From: Leidyana gryllorum EB-2025a
Lineage: Eukaryota > Apicomplexa
Reading direction: 5' to 3'
DNA length: 64,000 bases
NCBI GenBank assembly: GCA_048772705.1
Contig: JBLWGC010000230.1
Coordinates: forward strand, 1,364,001 to 1,428,000
Part shown: piece after piece, positions 10,040 through 17,825 of the stretch
How the letters are laid out: each line of letters starts with the position of its first letter
Position numbering within the stretch: position 1 is the stretch's first letter
Position numbers and translations under genes: made by a program
Notes under the pieces: model-generated
Told to the model about the DNA's origin: nothing
Database searches by the model: none
The model's input: only the letters and a program-made list of their open reading frames with translations

Positions 10040-10262
10040 GGATGCCCCTTGGATGCAAGCGAAGGCTGCATCGGGTGTGGTGTCGCCCACATTGCCATCG
10101 ATATATCGGATTTACAGTGTCGAGATGTTCGAGACCATTTGCCAACCGCAACAGTACCGAGACACCAATTTTTAGCGGGGAACAGACTAGAATGGAAGAG
10201 TAGCACGCCAGTCATTCGCTACTTCAACGTGATAATGACGTGATGTATGCTTCGAGAATGTA
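10040..10262 (-). pseudogene. Family 1 remnant R5
   Basis: The minus strand shows IGVSVLLRLANGLEHLDT (exon 1 end) and GDTTPDAAFACIQGAS, which matches GWRTAADANFAFIWCAV of copy D exon 2. It lacks start, splice sites and spans. It is less like R2 and R3 than they are like each other, so it belongs to an older duplication. Confidence 0.55.
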
Positions 10263-10318
10263 TAAGTTCACAATTGAGTTCATTGTGCTGCTGTGTGTCA
10301 CACTGTCCGCGCGGACCT

Positions 10319-11067
10319 TTATGTAATGCCAGGCTGACCTGAAGCACTTGCTGTTGTAATGGGTGTCTCCGGGAGGGGGCGCCCGTAGGCTGGAATTCGA
10401 GTGGTGGTACCGGGGAGGGGCGGGATCGCTGCGTTTTGGGCGGGGGCTGGAACATAGAGCGGAGGCAGTGGGTTAGCATCGGTCTGGATTTGGGGGGGCG
10501 TGAGGGCGGGAGCTGCTTGGGAGTTGGCCTTTTCTTGTTCTCCCTTTCTACACGTGTAAAAATGACTAACGAGCCCATTGCAGCTCAATGAGACAAAGCC
10601 CCAGACAAAGGTCAGCACGAGACTGGCGTCTCTGGCGCGGCCTGTGATTTTCCCTTCAGACTTCTGTATACCCAGATCGACCAACAAAATGATCAGAGCG
10701 ACCGCCCTCGCCGCCCCGAACAGAAGGATCACTGAAAGAAAATCACAGACTGATTCAGCTGAGATGGGCCATACCAGTACTGTTCCATTCGTCGACCCAT
10801 TCGTCGACCTCCCGCAGCTGAAACAACAGTTCCAGCACAATAACCTCAACAAGCCATAGGGCCGCGGCGACAAGGGAAAAGTAGGACCTGTGATTGGATC
10901 GGATCACTCGACATCTCACTATCGCTCCCCACTCACGGGAGGTGCCGCACTCTCTCGTACACGGCCCCAACAGAAAAGAGAAAGGTAGGGAACAAGAGTA
11001 TCAGCGTGGACCACTCGAATTTGAGGGATGAGCAGGAACGCGTTCGTGGTTCCACTCGGGAACTCAT
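10319..11067 (-). CDS. Family 2 tail-repeat membrane protein, copy 6
   Basis: Three exons (10937-11067, 10775-10887, 10319-10731; introns 49 and 43 nt) encode 218 residues. The middle exon ends at EWNST, and exon 3 continues VILLFGAARAVALIILLVDL. Without this second intron the frame meets a stop, so the splice is needed. Spans are at STLILLFPTFLFSVGAV, LVAAALWLVEVIVLELLF, the exon 3 start and LVLTFVWGFVSLSC. The tail is Pro/Ala-rich with PGTTTRIPAYGRPLPETPI and no repeat expansion. The Cys-rich turn RPCTCW of copies 2-5 is replaced by REVDEW. Intron content groups it with copy 1. Function unknown. Confidence 0.74.
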
Positions 11068-11124
11068 TGCCGCTTCTGAAAACCGCAATCCACAAACCTG
11101 TGTTGGCAAGCACTCAGCTTGAGG

Positions 11125-11310
11125 GTGCAAGCACACTCTGGGATCTGGCTTTCGAGTCCACCAAGTCGCGATGCCGCTTTGGGGCTGACTCAGCCCGAAA
11201 TTGTGACTGGTCGGTCCACGACTGAAATAGAGAGCTCTAGCCTCATGACAGACGATCGATCCCAGACACAGCAAAAGCACTTGTTGCCGACTGCGTCTCC
11301 TTGCATTCAA
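11125..11310 (-). promoter_or_regulatory. Conserved block upstream of family 2 copy 6
   Basis: A diverged version of the upstream block: AAGTCGCGATGCCGCTTTGG and CAGACACAGCAAAAGCAC on the plus strand are kept, but the GGAG|gtaag donor is lost. The rest of the spacer up to 11525 shows nothing I recognise. Confidence 0.4.
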
Positions 11311-11525
11311 ACACAGCCACACACGCAGCTGGATAGATAAACACATACACAATCCTCGTTGCAGGAGGGTCACCAGCGAGAATCTCCTGGTGGGCGCCGG
11401 TCTGTGACTCGTTGAGATTTAGCTGTCAGCACCTGGACTTCGAAGAGCATTGTAGCCAACAAAAGTACTCCATATAATCAGCAATCACTGACTAGAGGCT
11501 GGCTACCCACTGTGGGGCCGCTTCC

Positions 11526-12195
11526 TTACACCACAGAAATCGCTGACGGAGACGAGGCATGAGTGATTGTGGATTCTGTCATTGTCAATGTCTCCTCGCT
11601 GGCCGTCTCACAAACTTCCTCATGCACTAAGAGTTCCCTAAAGCTCTTCTTCTCCCAACCGTGGCCGCCTGCACGGAATACCAATTGAAGACTCTGAATC
11701 GCGCTGGACATCCACCACCAGAGGCCCAGAAGGAGCAGACCAGACACGGTAGCCCATGCTAAGTCACCGATCGCCCCTATAGCGTCTGGATCGTGTGCAT
11801 CGGCGAGCGCGAGGGCGATGAAGGCCGCCCATATCAGCACGATACCGAGCACCTCCATGCACATCACCACCGTCAACCCTGCAGCCCACATGTCACATTT
11901 TGCTGATGTTGTCAACCTCACAGAATTTCAAGAAGGACAACCCGCCAGGGGCTTTAATAAATACTGCCGCGATTGCCAAGCAACCGAACAGCCACACGGT
12001 GATTGGGAATAATACAGTCAACCACCACACCCACATCATTGCATCATACTCGCGTATGAGTATGATTCGCCTTGCTATGGTGATCGTACTTGTTGCCACA
12101 AAAAGCGTCGACGTCAACAGTACGAACATTGATAGGGATACACAGAATACCTGGCTCATGTCGCTTTTCGTCGCTGGGATGCAGCAACATTTCAT
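11526..12195 (-). CDS. Family 1 membrane protein, copy E
   Basis: Exons 11922-12195 and 11526-11878 (43-nt intron) encode 208 residues. MKCCCIPATKSD aligns with the N-termini of copies A-D. Spans are at LSMFVLLTSTLFVA, TVLFPITVWLFGCLAIAAVF, VVMCMEVLGIVLIWAAFIALA and VSGLLLLGLWWW. The family signature reads FRAGGHGWEKKSFRELL and is followed by a Ser/Thr-rich tail. It is separated from the other intact copies by the whole family-2 array, so it probably marks one edge of the ancestral mixed cluster. Function unknown. Confidence 0.74.
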
Positions 12196-12586
12196 CTGAC
12201 TGTTATGGCTTCAATGTCGAATGTTGGCTTATTTATGGTAGTTGGTGACTCATTACAGACTGAGTGCGCTTTGGATTTCATGGTATCTTCACCAACTAAT
12301 TTAGCATCGGACTATCTGTTTGGAACACACTGGGTGACCCATCTGAGGCTGTCTGACCTGCTCAGCCGCACTGTTGACGATGTACCAAATCTGAAACCAG
12401 GCTGGAGACGCCAGTGTCTTAAAAAAAGTCTCTGTTATGAGGAGGTGTTAATCCACAAAATGGTAGACACAGTCATCGCTCAGACGGGATGCAGTGATGC
12501 ATGAGGCCTCATCTTCTCAGGATGATAATGTTTTCCTTTTCAGTCAGTCAGTCAGTCAGCCAGCACACAAATTGAACCTGACGGGC
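12196..12586. other. 391-bp spacer, no confident gene
   Basis: A 99-codon plus-strand ORF (12205-12504) lies here but matches nothing and has no support. A (CAGT)n run at 12541-12558 follows an acceptor-like ttttccttttcag, which could be a cis or trans splice site for the next gene. Confidence 0.4.
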
Positions 12587-13054
12587 ATGCAAAACATGGC
12601 AGGTGGTATCCCATACCGGGGTGCACAAATCTTCTCCGAACAGTCGTTCAAGGACTGGGAGGCGAAGCAAGGGCTCAATAGGGTTGGGCCACCCTTTCCC
12701 GAGGAACCGATTCCCCGTTATCTCCACAATGCACCGCAGGAACACCTTGATCGGTGGCGAGCGCATACACAACCGAGGATCCCGGGGATTCCGGAGCGCA
12801 CAAGAGTCGAAAAGGAGGGTTTGCAGCGATGGTGTGTCGAGGCGGGTTGGCCATTGAGTGGTGGGATGCCCGGGATGAGTGTGGACATGGCACGAGCAGC
12901 TGCGCGTGAGAAGTACAACTTGAAACCAGGAGAGGTACCCCAACTTCAGTCAGTTTACATGGAGCGTCGAGGGCAATACGGCCCAGCCGGAGAGTACATG
13001 GTGTGTAACCTTCCTCAAGTGAATGCTCGGCAGATGCCGAGACACTTCAAATAG
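12587..13054 (+). CDS. Unknown small protein
   Basis: A 155-residue ORF starting MQNMAGGIPYRG. It is rich in Pro, Arg and Trp and has no signal peptide or membrane span. Notable pieces are GPPFPEEPIPRYLHNAP, GLQRWCVEAGWPLSGGMPG and EKYNLKPGEVPQLQ. I chose the ATG at 12587 because a good acceptor (ttttcag) sits about 45 nt upstream, and in-frame codons before it are an unlikely CAGT repeat. The stop overlaps the stop region of the convergent GH32 gene by 8 bp. I recognise no family. The codon pattern looks coding, but no paralogue in the window supports it. Confidence 0.5.
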   Translation: MQNMAGGIPYRGAQIFSEQSFKDWEAKQGLNRVGPPFPEEPIPRYLHNAPQEHLDRWRAHTQPRIPGIPERTRVEKEGLQRWCVEAGWPLSGGMPGMSVDMARAAAREKYNLKPGEVPQLQSVYMERRGQYGPAGEYMVCNLPQVNARQMPRHFK

Positions 13055-15212
13055 CTTGCGATAAGAACAACAGCAGAAAAAGAGTAGTGAGAGTTCCTAT
13101 AGTTGGGTAGCCTTGCGCTAGCGCCGCGTGGTCGGTGTTATTGTGTCCCCCCCTGTACTTTAAGTAGTGAAAGTCAACGTAGCCTTGACCATGCGATGTG
13201 TAGAAACGAATGGCATCAAGTCGTTTGCGCGGGAACACCAGAGCAGTCATAGCGACTTGACCGTCATCGAAGAGCACCTCAATGCTGGACTGATCCATAG
13301 CCAAGTGCATAGTGAAAGTCGTGTTGTCCGTTAGTCGAGGGGCAGTGAGGACGAGCATAGACTCGAACGCAGAACTGAAAAGGTGGACGTTAGGGGAACG
13401 TTCAATGCGAAGTGTTCCCACGCCCCTGTGGTACCACAGGCCGACCTCGACGAATTCCGCTAAGCCATGGGCAGCGGACAAACCATCATCTACTCTAACT
13501 CGATACTCTCCATTCAGAATATTAATGGAGTTGAAGGTGACAACGCTCTCCCAAGTGGTCGTTAGATCGGAAGGGATTCTAAAATAACACCCGATATCAC
13601 GGGTGATGAGACAAATGTCGCTCTGATATCGATAGTCCGACAGATCGATGAAGGACTGGTACAATCTCAAATCGGGTCGTATCGGAGTTGAGTCTCCGTG
13701 AAGCTCCAGCCTCAGCTTCCTCGGCAATGTCAAAGCTCCTTTCCATGGGAATGTCGGCACCAGATTCGCATACAGCTGATTGCTCATCCAGGCTTGATAT
13801 ACCAATTCTCGATCCAGCCCGCCTGAATAAGTCACCGCACTGGCACTGTCAGGCCCGTAATCCAACCACTTTGGGTACGCTTCTGGATTTTCCACAGGTT
13901 TGAAGTGATAATTGCTGAACGTTCCCACGAAATACATTGTGCCGGACCCTCGGTTGGGCCCGTCAATGTACTCCCCTCCGAGATTATAGCTTTTCGGCGG
14001 ACGTGATTGGACAGTCACCAACAACACGTAATAGGGGGAAGATGAAGAAGACGCGTGGTCCAGCCTAATCGGGAAAAAATCAGGATGGGTCCAATAGTTC
14101 CCAAGAACTCCCCAAACTTTGGGGTCAGTGAATCGGTCCGGGTGATTACAGAGAGGGTCGTGCTCTCGGAATCCACGCGTTCTGGGATCGTCCGCATCAA
14201 AAGGTCCAAAGTAACTTCGCGGTGTCCAATCTCGTAAATTATCTGACGAATAGAACAATATTCGCTCGCAGTTGGCGATCACTGCTATGAATTCCCCATT
14301 TTCAAGTTGAACTATCTTTGGGTCGCGTTTGTGCAGCTCCCAGTCAACAGCCTCCTGATAGCAGACGGTGTCCCCTTCGTCCCTCCCGCTGGCAGACGGA
14401 GGAGCGCAGTAGTGCCAGTAGCCCATGTTGGACTCGGCAGAATTATAAATACCGGCCTCCTGCATGGAGACCAGCGTCATTGTCGAAGGATATTGTTGCC
14501 CATCAGACGACAGCCTTCTTGTGGTGGTGGTGGTGGTGGTGGTAGAGGTGGTGTTGGTGGAGACAGCATTGGAATTGGTGTGGCGAGATTCGAAGGAGCG
14601 ACCTTCTTTTTCTCCGCTGCAGCTGTCGTCTGAGACAGCCGCGACGGCAGTATTGGTAGTAGAGATTGGAGAGGAAGCATTATCGGCAGAGGCCTTCGGG
14701 ATGGGGGGCGGCCCTTCATTGTTTGACTGTAAAAACATATATCCCATCATCTGTTCCTCGGTCACTGGGATTGCGAAGTCAGGATAGGCGTGGGTCCATT
14801 CGGAGCGATCGGTCCACATGAATACCAGTGCATTGTTACCGAATCCGGCAACGTTGTCGACGTCCTGGATGACGTTACCACTTCCAGGCATACCAACATG
14901 ATTAGCCAAAGGCCATCGAGGCCTCAGCACTATCCCTTGATCTCTCCAACCCAGGAGATTCCGAGACGATGCCCAGCGCCAGTGCATCGGTCCCGACGTA
15001 GTATTGTAAGGATTGTGTTGGTAGAAGGCAATGTATGCATCACCATTATGAAAAAGTCCGTTGGGTTCAGCTCCCCAACCTGCTGGGGGACTGAGATGAA
15101 ACACAGGACGCCACTGTTCATGGAATGTTGGCTGATAAACTTCCTCAACGGGCTGCTCGACAGCAAACACACAATGAATTAACAAGAGCCACCAGATTGG
15201 TGTCAGCATCAT
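13047..15212 (-). CDS. Secreted GH32-fold protein, probable pseudoenzyme 1
   Basis: A single exon of 721 residues. It has a signal peptide (MMLTPIWWLLLIHCVFA), then a GH32 five-blade propeller: FHLSPPAGWGAEPNGLFH, MHWRWASSRNLLGW, RDPKIVQLENG, FTDPKVWG, YWTHPDFFP. GH32 beta-fructosidases use Asp in WxNDPNG as nucleophile, Asp in RDP, and Glu in the EC motif as acid/base. Here the nucleophile position reads Glu (GAEPNG), RDP is kept, and the EC position reads Thr-His. Loss of invertase activity is therefore inferred. A Ser/Thr-rich insert of about 60 residues interrupts blade 1-2, and the C-terminus ends in a hydrophobic stretch with no tail (TLFLLLFLSQAI), as in GPI-anchor signals. The tandem paralogue lies 267 bp upstream. 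Origin by transfer is possible but untested. Confidence 0.8.
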   Translation of the reverse strand: MMLTPIWWLLLIHCVFAVEQPVEEVYQPTFHEQWRPVFHLSPPAGWGAEPNGLFHNGDAYIAFYQHNPYNTTSGPMHWRWASSRNLLGWRDQGIVLRPRWPLANHVGMPGSGNVIQDVDNVAGFGNNALVFMWTDRSEWTHAYPDFAIPVTEEQMMGYMFLQSNNEGPPPIPKASADNASSPISTTNTAVAAVSDDSCSGEKEGRSFESRHTNSNAVSTNTTSTTTTTTTTRRLSSDGQQYPSTMTLVSMQEAGIYNSAESNMGYWHYCAPPSASGRDEGDTVCYQEAVDWELHKRDPKIVQLENGEFIAVIANCERILFYSSDNLRDWTPRSYFGPFDADDPRTRGFREHDPLCNHPDRFTDPKVWGVLGNYWTHPDFFPIRLDHASSSSSPYYVLLVTVQSRPPKSYNLGGEYIDGPNRGSGTMYFVGTFSNYHFKPVENPEAYPKWLDYGPDSASAVTYSGGLDRELVYQAWMSNQLYANLVPTFPWKGALTLPRKLRLELHGDSTPIRPDLRLYQSFIDLSDYRYQSDICLITRDIGCYFRIPSDLTTTWESVVTFNSINILNGEYRVRVDDGLSAAHGLAEFVEVGLWYHRGVGTLRIERSPNVHLFSSAFESMLVLTAPRLTDNTTFTMHLAMDQSSIEVLFDDGQVAMTALVFPRKRLDAIRFYTSHGQGYVDFHYLKYRGGHNNTDHAALAQGYPTIGTLTTLFLLLFLSQAI
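14520..14556 (+). repeat. GTG trinucleotide run inside the GH32 gene
   Basis: A (GTG)n run with one interruption encodes a poly-threonine stretch on the minus strand, within the low-complexity insert of the GH32-fold protein. Confidence 0.85.
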
Positions 15213-15479
15213 CTTGCCTGAACATCATTTACAAACAGATAATAAAGCTTTTGACACCCCAATCTAAACGGAAGTACTGCTGCCCGAGCTTCAGATTGAC
15301 ACCTTTGATCCGCTGGCTACCTGAGTGGGTGGTGTAGAGTGGATGGATGAATTGTGTGTTTAAGTAAAGTAGTCCACCTTCGTCAATGTGCGGAGAATCT
15401 CCGTCGTCGTTTTCGGACTACTGCCTGCTGTGTTCGTTCCCAAGAAGCCCTTCAAGACCTTCGTTCCATACCTTCCACC

Positions 15480-17414
15480 TCATAAAAAGTCAGTCAGTAG
15501 CCATGTGGCTACAATCAAGAGCAATGAGGAGGGCAAAATCGCAGACGAGGCGGACGATATCTGTGTCGGAACGACACTCCGCAAGCCGAAAACCTCAATG
15601 AAGTCATGTTGGGCGACGTTCGCATGTAGAGCTGTCATTTGACTGTTCAAATCCAGCGCAAGCGTCAGTGACTGGAGCCCCCCGTCAATAATAATTTCGA
15701 TAGATTTTCGATCCACCACCATGTGAGCCAGTAGGTATGAGGCTTTGCTCACGCGAGGCGCTGTAATCACATTCATCATTTCATGCATTGTCGAACTCGA
15801 ACCTTCAGGCCTCTTAATCATTATCCTCTCCTGGCCGACGTTCCCCATCACCCACAAAGCCACCAAACTTGGATTCTGAGCTGTCCCGACTCGGAGCAAT
15901 GGGACAGAGGAGTCGATCATTTCGCGTTCAATCGTGATGTTAGCGAACACCTCAAAGGCACCAGGATTGTGTGATGGGGTTCTGATGATACATAGGCCAT
16001 TGGTGCTTTGACAGCGATCTCGCCAGTCGTCGCGGATATGCTTCAGACTGACGAAGTTTTGAATCAGTCTGTAGCCTGACGGAGTTTCTCGATCAGCAAT
16101 CAGCGCCAACTCTCGTGGCAGAGTCATCTGATTCCGCCATGGCCATCCTGTTAGGGAATCTTCATACAACTTATTCACCATCCAGCCCATCATGACTGCC
16201 GTTCCCTTTGGTGCGTTCTCAACTAGACTGGGACTCTGAAAGTCGGGGCCCTCATCTACCCACTGAGGATTGTCGTTGCTACTGCCTTTAATCCTCAAGA
16301 CGGGGAGATCTTCCTTGGCAACTGTGGACCCCAAACTTGCTTTAATCTCCTCTGGAGTTTCCAAGATGAAATACAAAGTACCACTGCCGCGTTGGGGACC
16401 ATCCGCAATCTCAGAGTCATTAAAGGCCTGTTCATCCCGGCCTTTCAGAGTGATCAAAAGAACATCTCGAACCTCTTGACTGCCCTGTACACCCAGCCGT
16501 ACCAACCTCGGCTGCTGCCAACCTGCTCCCAACCTCCCCCAAACCCGGTCTTTCGTGAGAGAGGCTCCCGGATGACACCGGAAGTCGTGCACCCGGAAAC
16601 CTGGGTGGGTGGCGTTTGGATGAGTTCTTTCGTCCGGCCCTTCCAAAGTTCCAACGTGTCCCGCTGATGTCCAGTTCAACCCATTGCGACTCTCGTACAG
16701 CAACACCCTGTCGCAATTGGCGAGTAGCATACGGAGACATTGCGAGGAAGGGTCCCTGGCGCATTGGGCGCGGTAGACATATGGATCGGTGAACTCGGTT
16801 TCCACGGACGCAGTCACAGGAAGGTACCGATTAGTGTCAGGATCCACCTCCCAGTAGGGCACGTTGGTAGCTTTACTGGTTTCGAGTACGACCTGGGCTC
16901 CAATGATTGGCAGCAACGCTTTCTTGTAGCCCGCGCTTGAAGGGATTCGCACCATTTTGATGGTGTCTATATACGGCAGCGTGGCTAGGTACCGGTAAGT
17001 GCGCTCGGCATAGTAGATATAGGGAGTTCTCAGTAGTCCGGAGGCGGCTCCGTCGGAGTTGACGAGGACCGAGCCGCCGGTAGGCACGAGATGCTTGGAG
17101 TATTGGGTGTAGGGCTCCAAAACAATTCCTTCGTCTTCCCAAGTCAGGAGATCTGGTGAAGTAGCCCACCTCCAGTACGACGAATTGACCAGAAGGTACT
17201 TTGGGTTATGGTGATACAGGAGGTTATATTGGTTATTGTGGTAGTATATACTTTGGGGACGCCATACAAACCCCGCTGGCGCGGTGAAGTGGACTTGAGG
17301 CCGCGTAGGCTCTCGGAACGTCGGAGTGAAGATATCTTCGATCCATTCGTGGGCATAGCGGGACTCCTGGAGGTTGAGCCCATATGCAGGAAGAAGCAAA
17401 ATACTCCACCTCAT
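15480..17414 (-). CDS. Secreted GH32-fold protein, probable pseudoenzyme 2
   Basis: A single exon of 644 residues starting MRWSILLLPAYGLNLQ, a short signal-like N-terminus; the frame is open further upstream, but that part overlaps the divergent neighbour. The fold markers parallel GH32 copy 1: VHFTAPAGFVWRPQSIYY, YWRWATSPDLLTWEDEGI, FTDPYVY, LANCDRVLLYES, GWQQPRLVRL. At the three catalytic sites the nucleophile Asp is Arg (VWRPQS), Asp of the RDP position is kept (TDP), and the EC acid/base is Gln-Gln. It should be inactive as a fructosidase. The C-terminus is hydrophobic (SSLLLIVATWLLTDFL), again GPI-like. A binding or surface role is inference only. Confidence 0.77.
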   Translation of the reverse strand: MRWSILLLPAYGLNLQESRYAHEWIEDIFTPTFREPTRPQVHFTAPAGFVWRPQSIYYHNNQYNLLYHHNPKYLLVNSSYWRWATSPDLLTWEDEGIVLEPYTQYSKHLVPTGGSVLVNSDGAASGLLRTPYIYYAERTYRYLATLPYIDTIKMVRIPSSAGYKKALLPIIGAQVVLETSKATNVPYWEVDPDTNRYLPVTASVETEFTDPYVYRAQCARDPSSQCLRMLLANCDRVLLYESRNGLNWTSAGHVGTLEGPDERTHPNATHPGFRVHDFRCHPGASLTKDRVWGRLGAGWQQPRLVRLGVQGSQEVRDVLLITLKGRDEQAFNDSEIADGPQRGSGTLYFILETPEEIKASLGSTVAKEDLPVLRIKGSSNDNPQWVDEGPDFQSPSLVENAPKGTAVMMGWMVNKLYEDSLTGWPWRNQMTLPRELALIADRETPSGYRLIQNFVSLKHIRDDWRDRCQSTNGLCIIRTPSHNPGAFEVFANITIEREMIDSSVPLLRVGTAQNPSLVALWVMGNVGQERIMIKRPEGSSSTMHEMMNVITAPRVSKASYLLAHMVVDRKSIEIIIDGGLQSLTLALDLNSQMTALHANVAQHDFIEVFGLRSVVPTQISSASSAILPSSLLLIVATWLLTDFL

Positions 17415-17429
17415 TTTTTTCACCCAAAA

Positions 17430-17732
17430 ATGACTGACGATGTGCCGAAGCATGTGATAGCTGAGTATCTGAAGGAGCTCAAGGCCAAGGAGACCGAAAT
17501 CTTGGCTCGGGAAGAAGCCGCGCTGGCGCCCAAATTCTCCAAGACGAGAAAGGGATTTCGACGGGTGGCACATAAACTGGGACAGACCGTTATCTGGTCC
17601 ACTATTATCGCGTTCTCAATGATGCAGACGGCCTCACTCCTCAATATGATTTATCCAATCAATGAACTCAACTGCAAGTATGACGGCTGGCCATCGTGGG
17701 ATGCTAATGAAGTCATCAATGTATGGGATTAG
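17430..17732 (+). CDS. Small one-span membrane protein, unknown
   Basis: A 100-residue ORF: acidic/basic helix (HVIAEYLKELKAKETEILAR), a basic stretch (KFSKTRKGFRRVAHKLG), then one hydrophobic segment (VIWSTIIAFSMMQTASLLNMI) and a short polar end with WPSWD. The positive patch before the span suggests a tail- or signal-anchored protein with its N-terminus in the cytosol or matrix. Its ATG is only 15 bp from the ATG of the divergent GH32 gene. No family recognised. Confidence 0.6.
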   Translation: MTDDVPKHVIAEYLKELKAKETEILAREEAALAPKFSKTRKGFRRVAHKLGQTVIWSTIIAFSMMQTASLLNMIYPINELNCKYDGWPSWDANEVINVWD

Positions 17733-17825
17733 AAGCGAGAGACTTTGATGGGAGAATCGTAGATATGATAGACATAGCCAGAAGTATGTGTATATATATA
17801 TTTTATATCCGCCCTCTCCCACAAC

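Noticed and set aside
9912-10203. His/Thr-rich and Cys/Val-rich ORFs over the CA repeat
   Set aside because: Both strands are simple translations of a (CA)n microsatellite inside decayed sequence.
12205-12504. A 99-residue plus-strand ORF with an ATG 9 bp from family-1 copy E
   Set aside because: No similarity, paralogue or domain, and a composition close to random; kept only as spacer.
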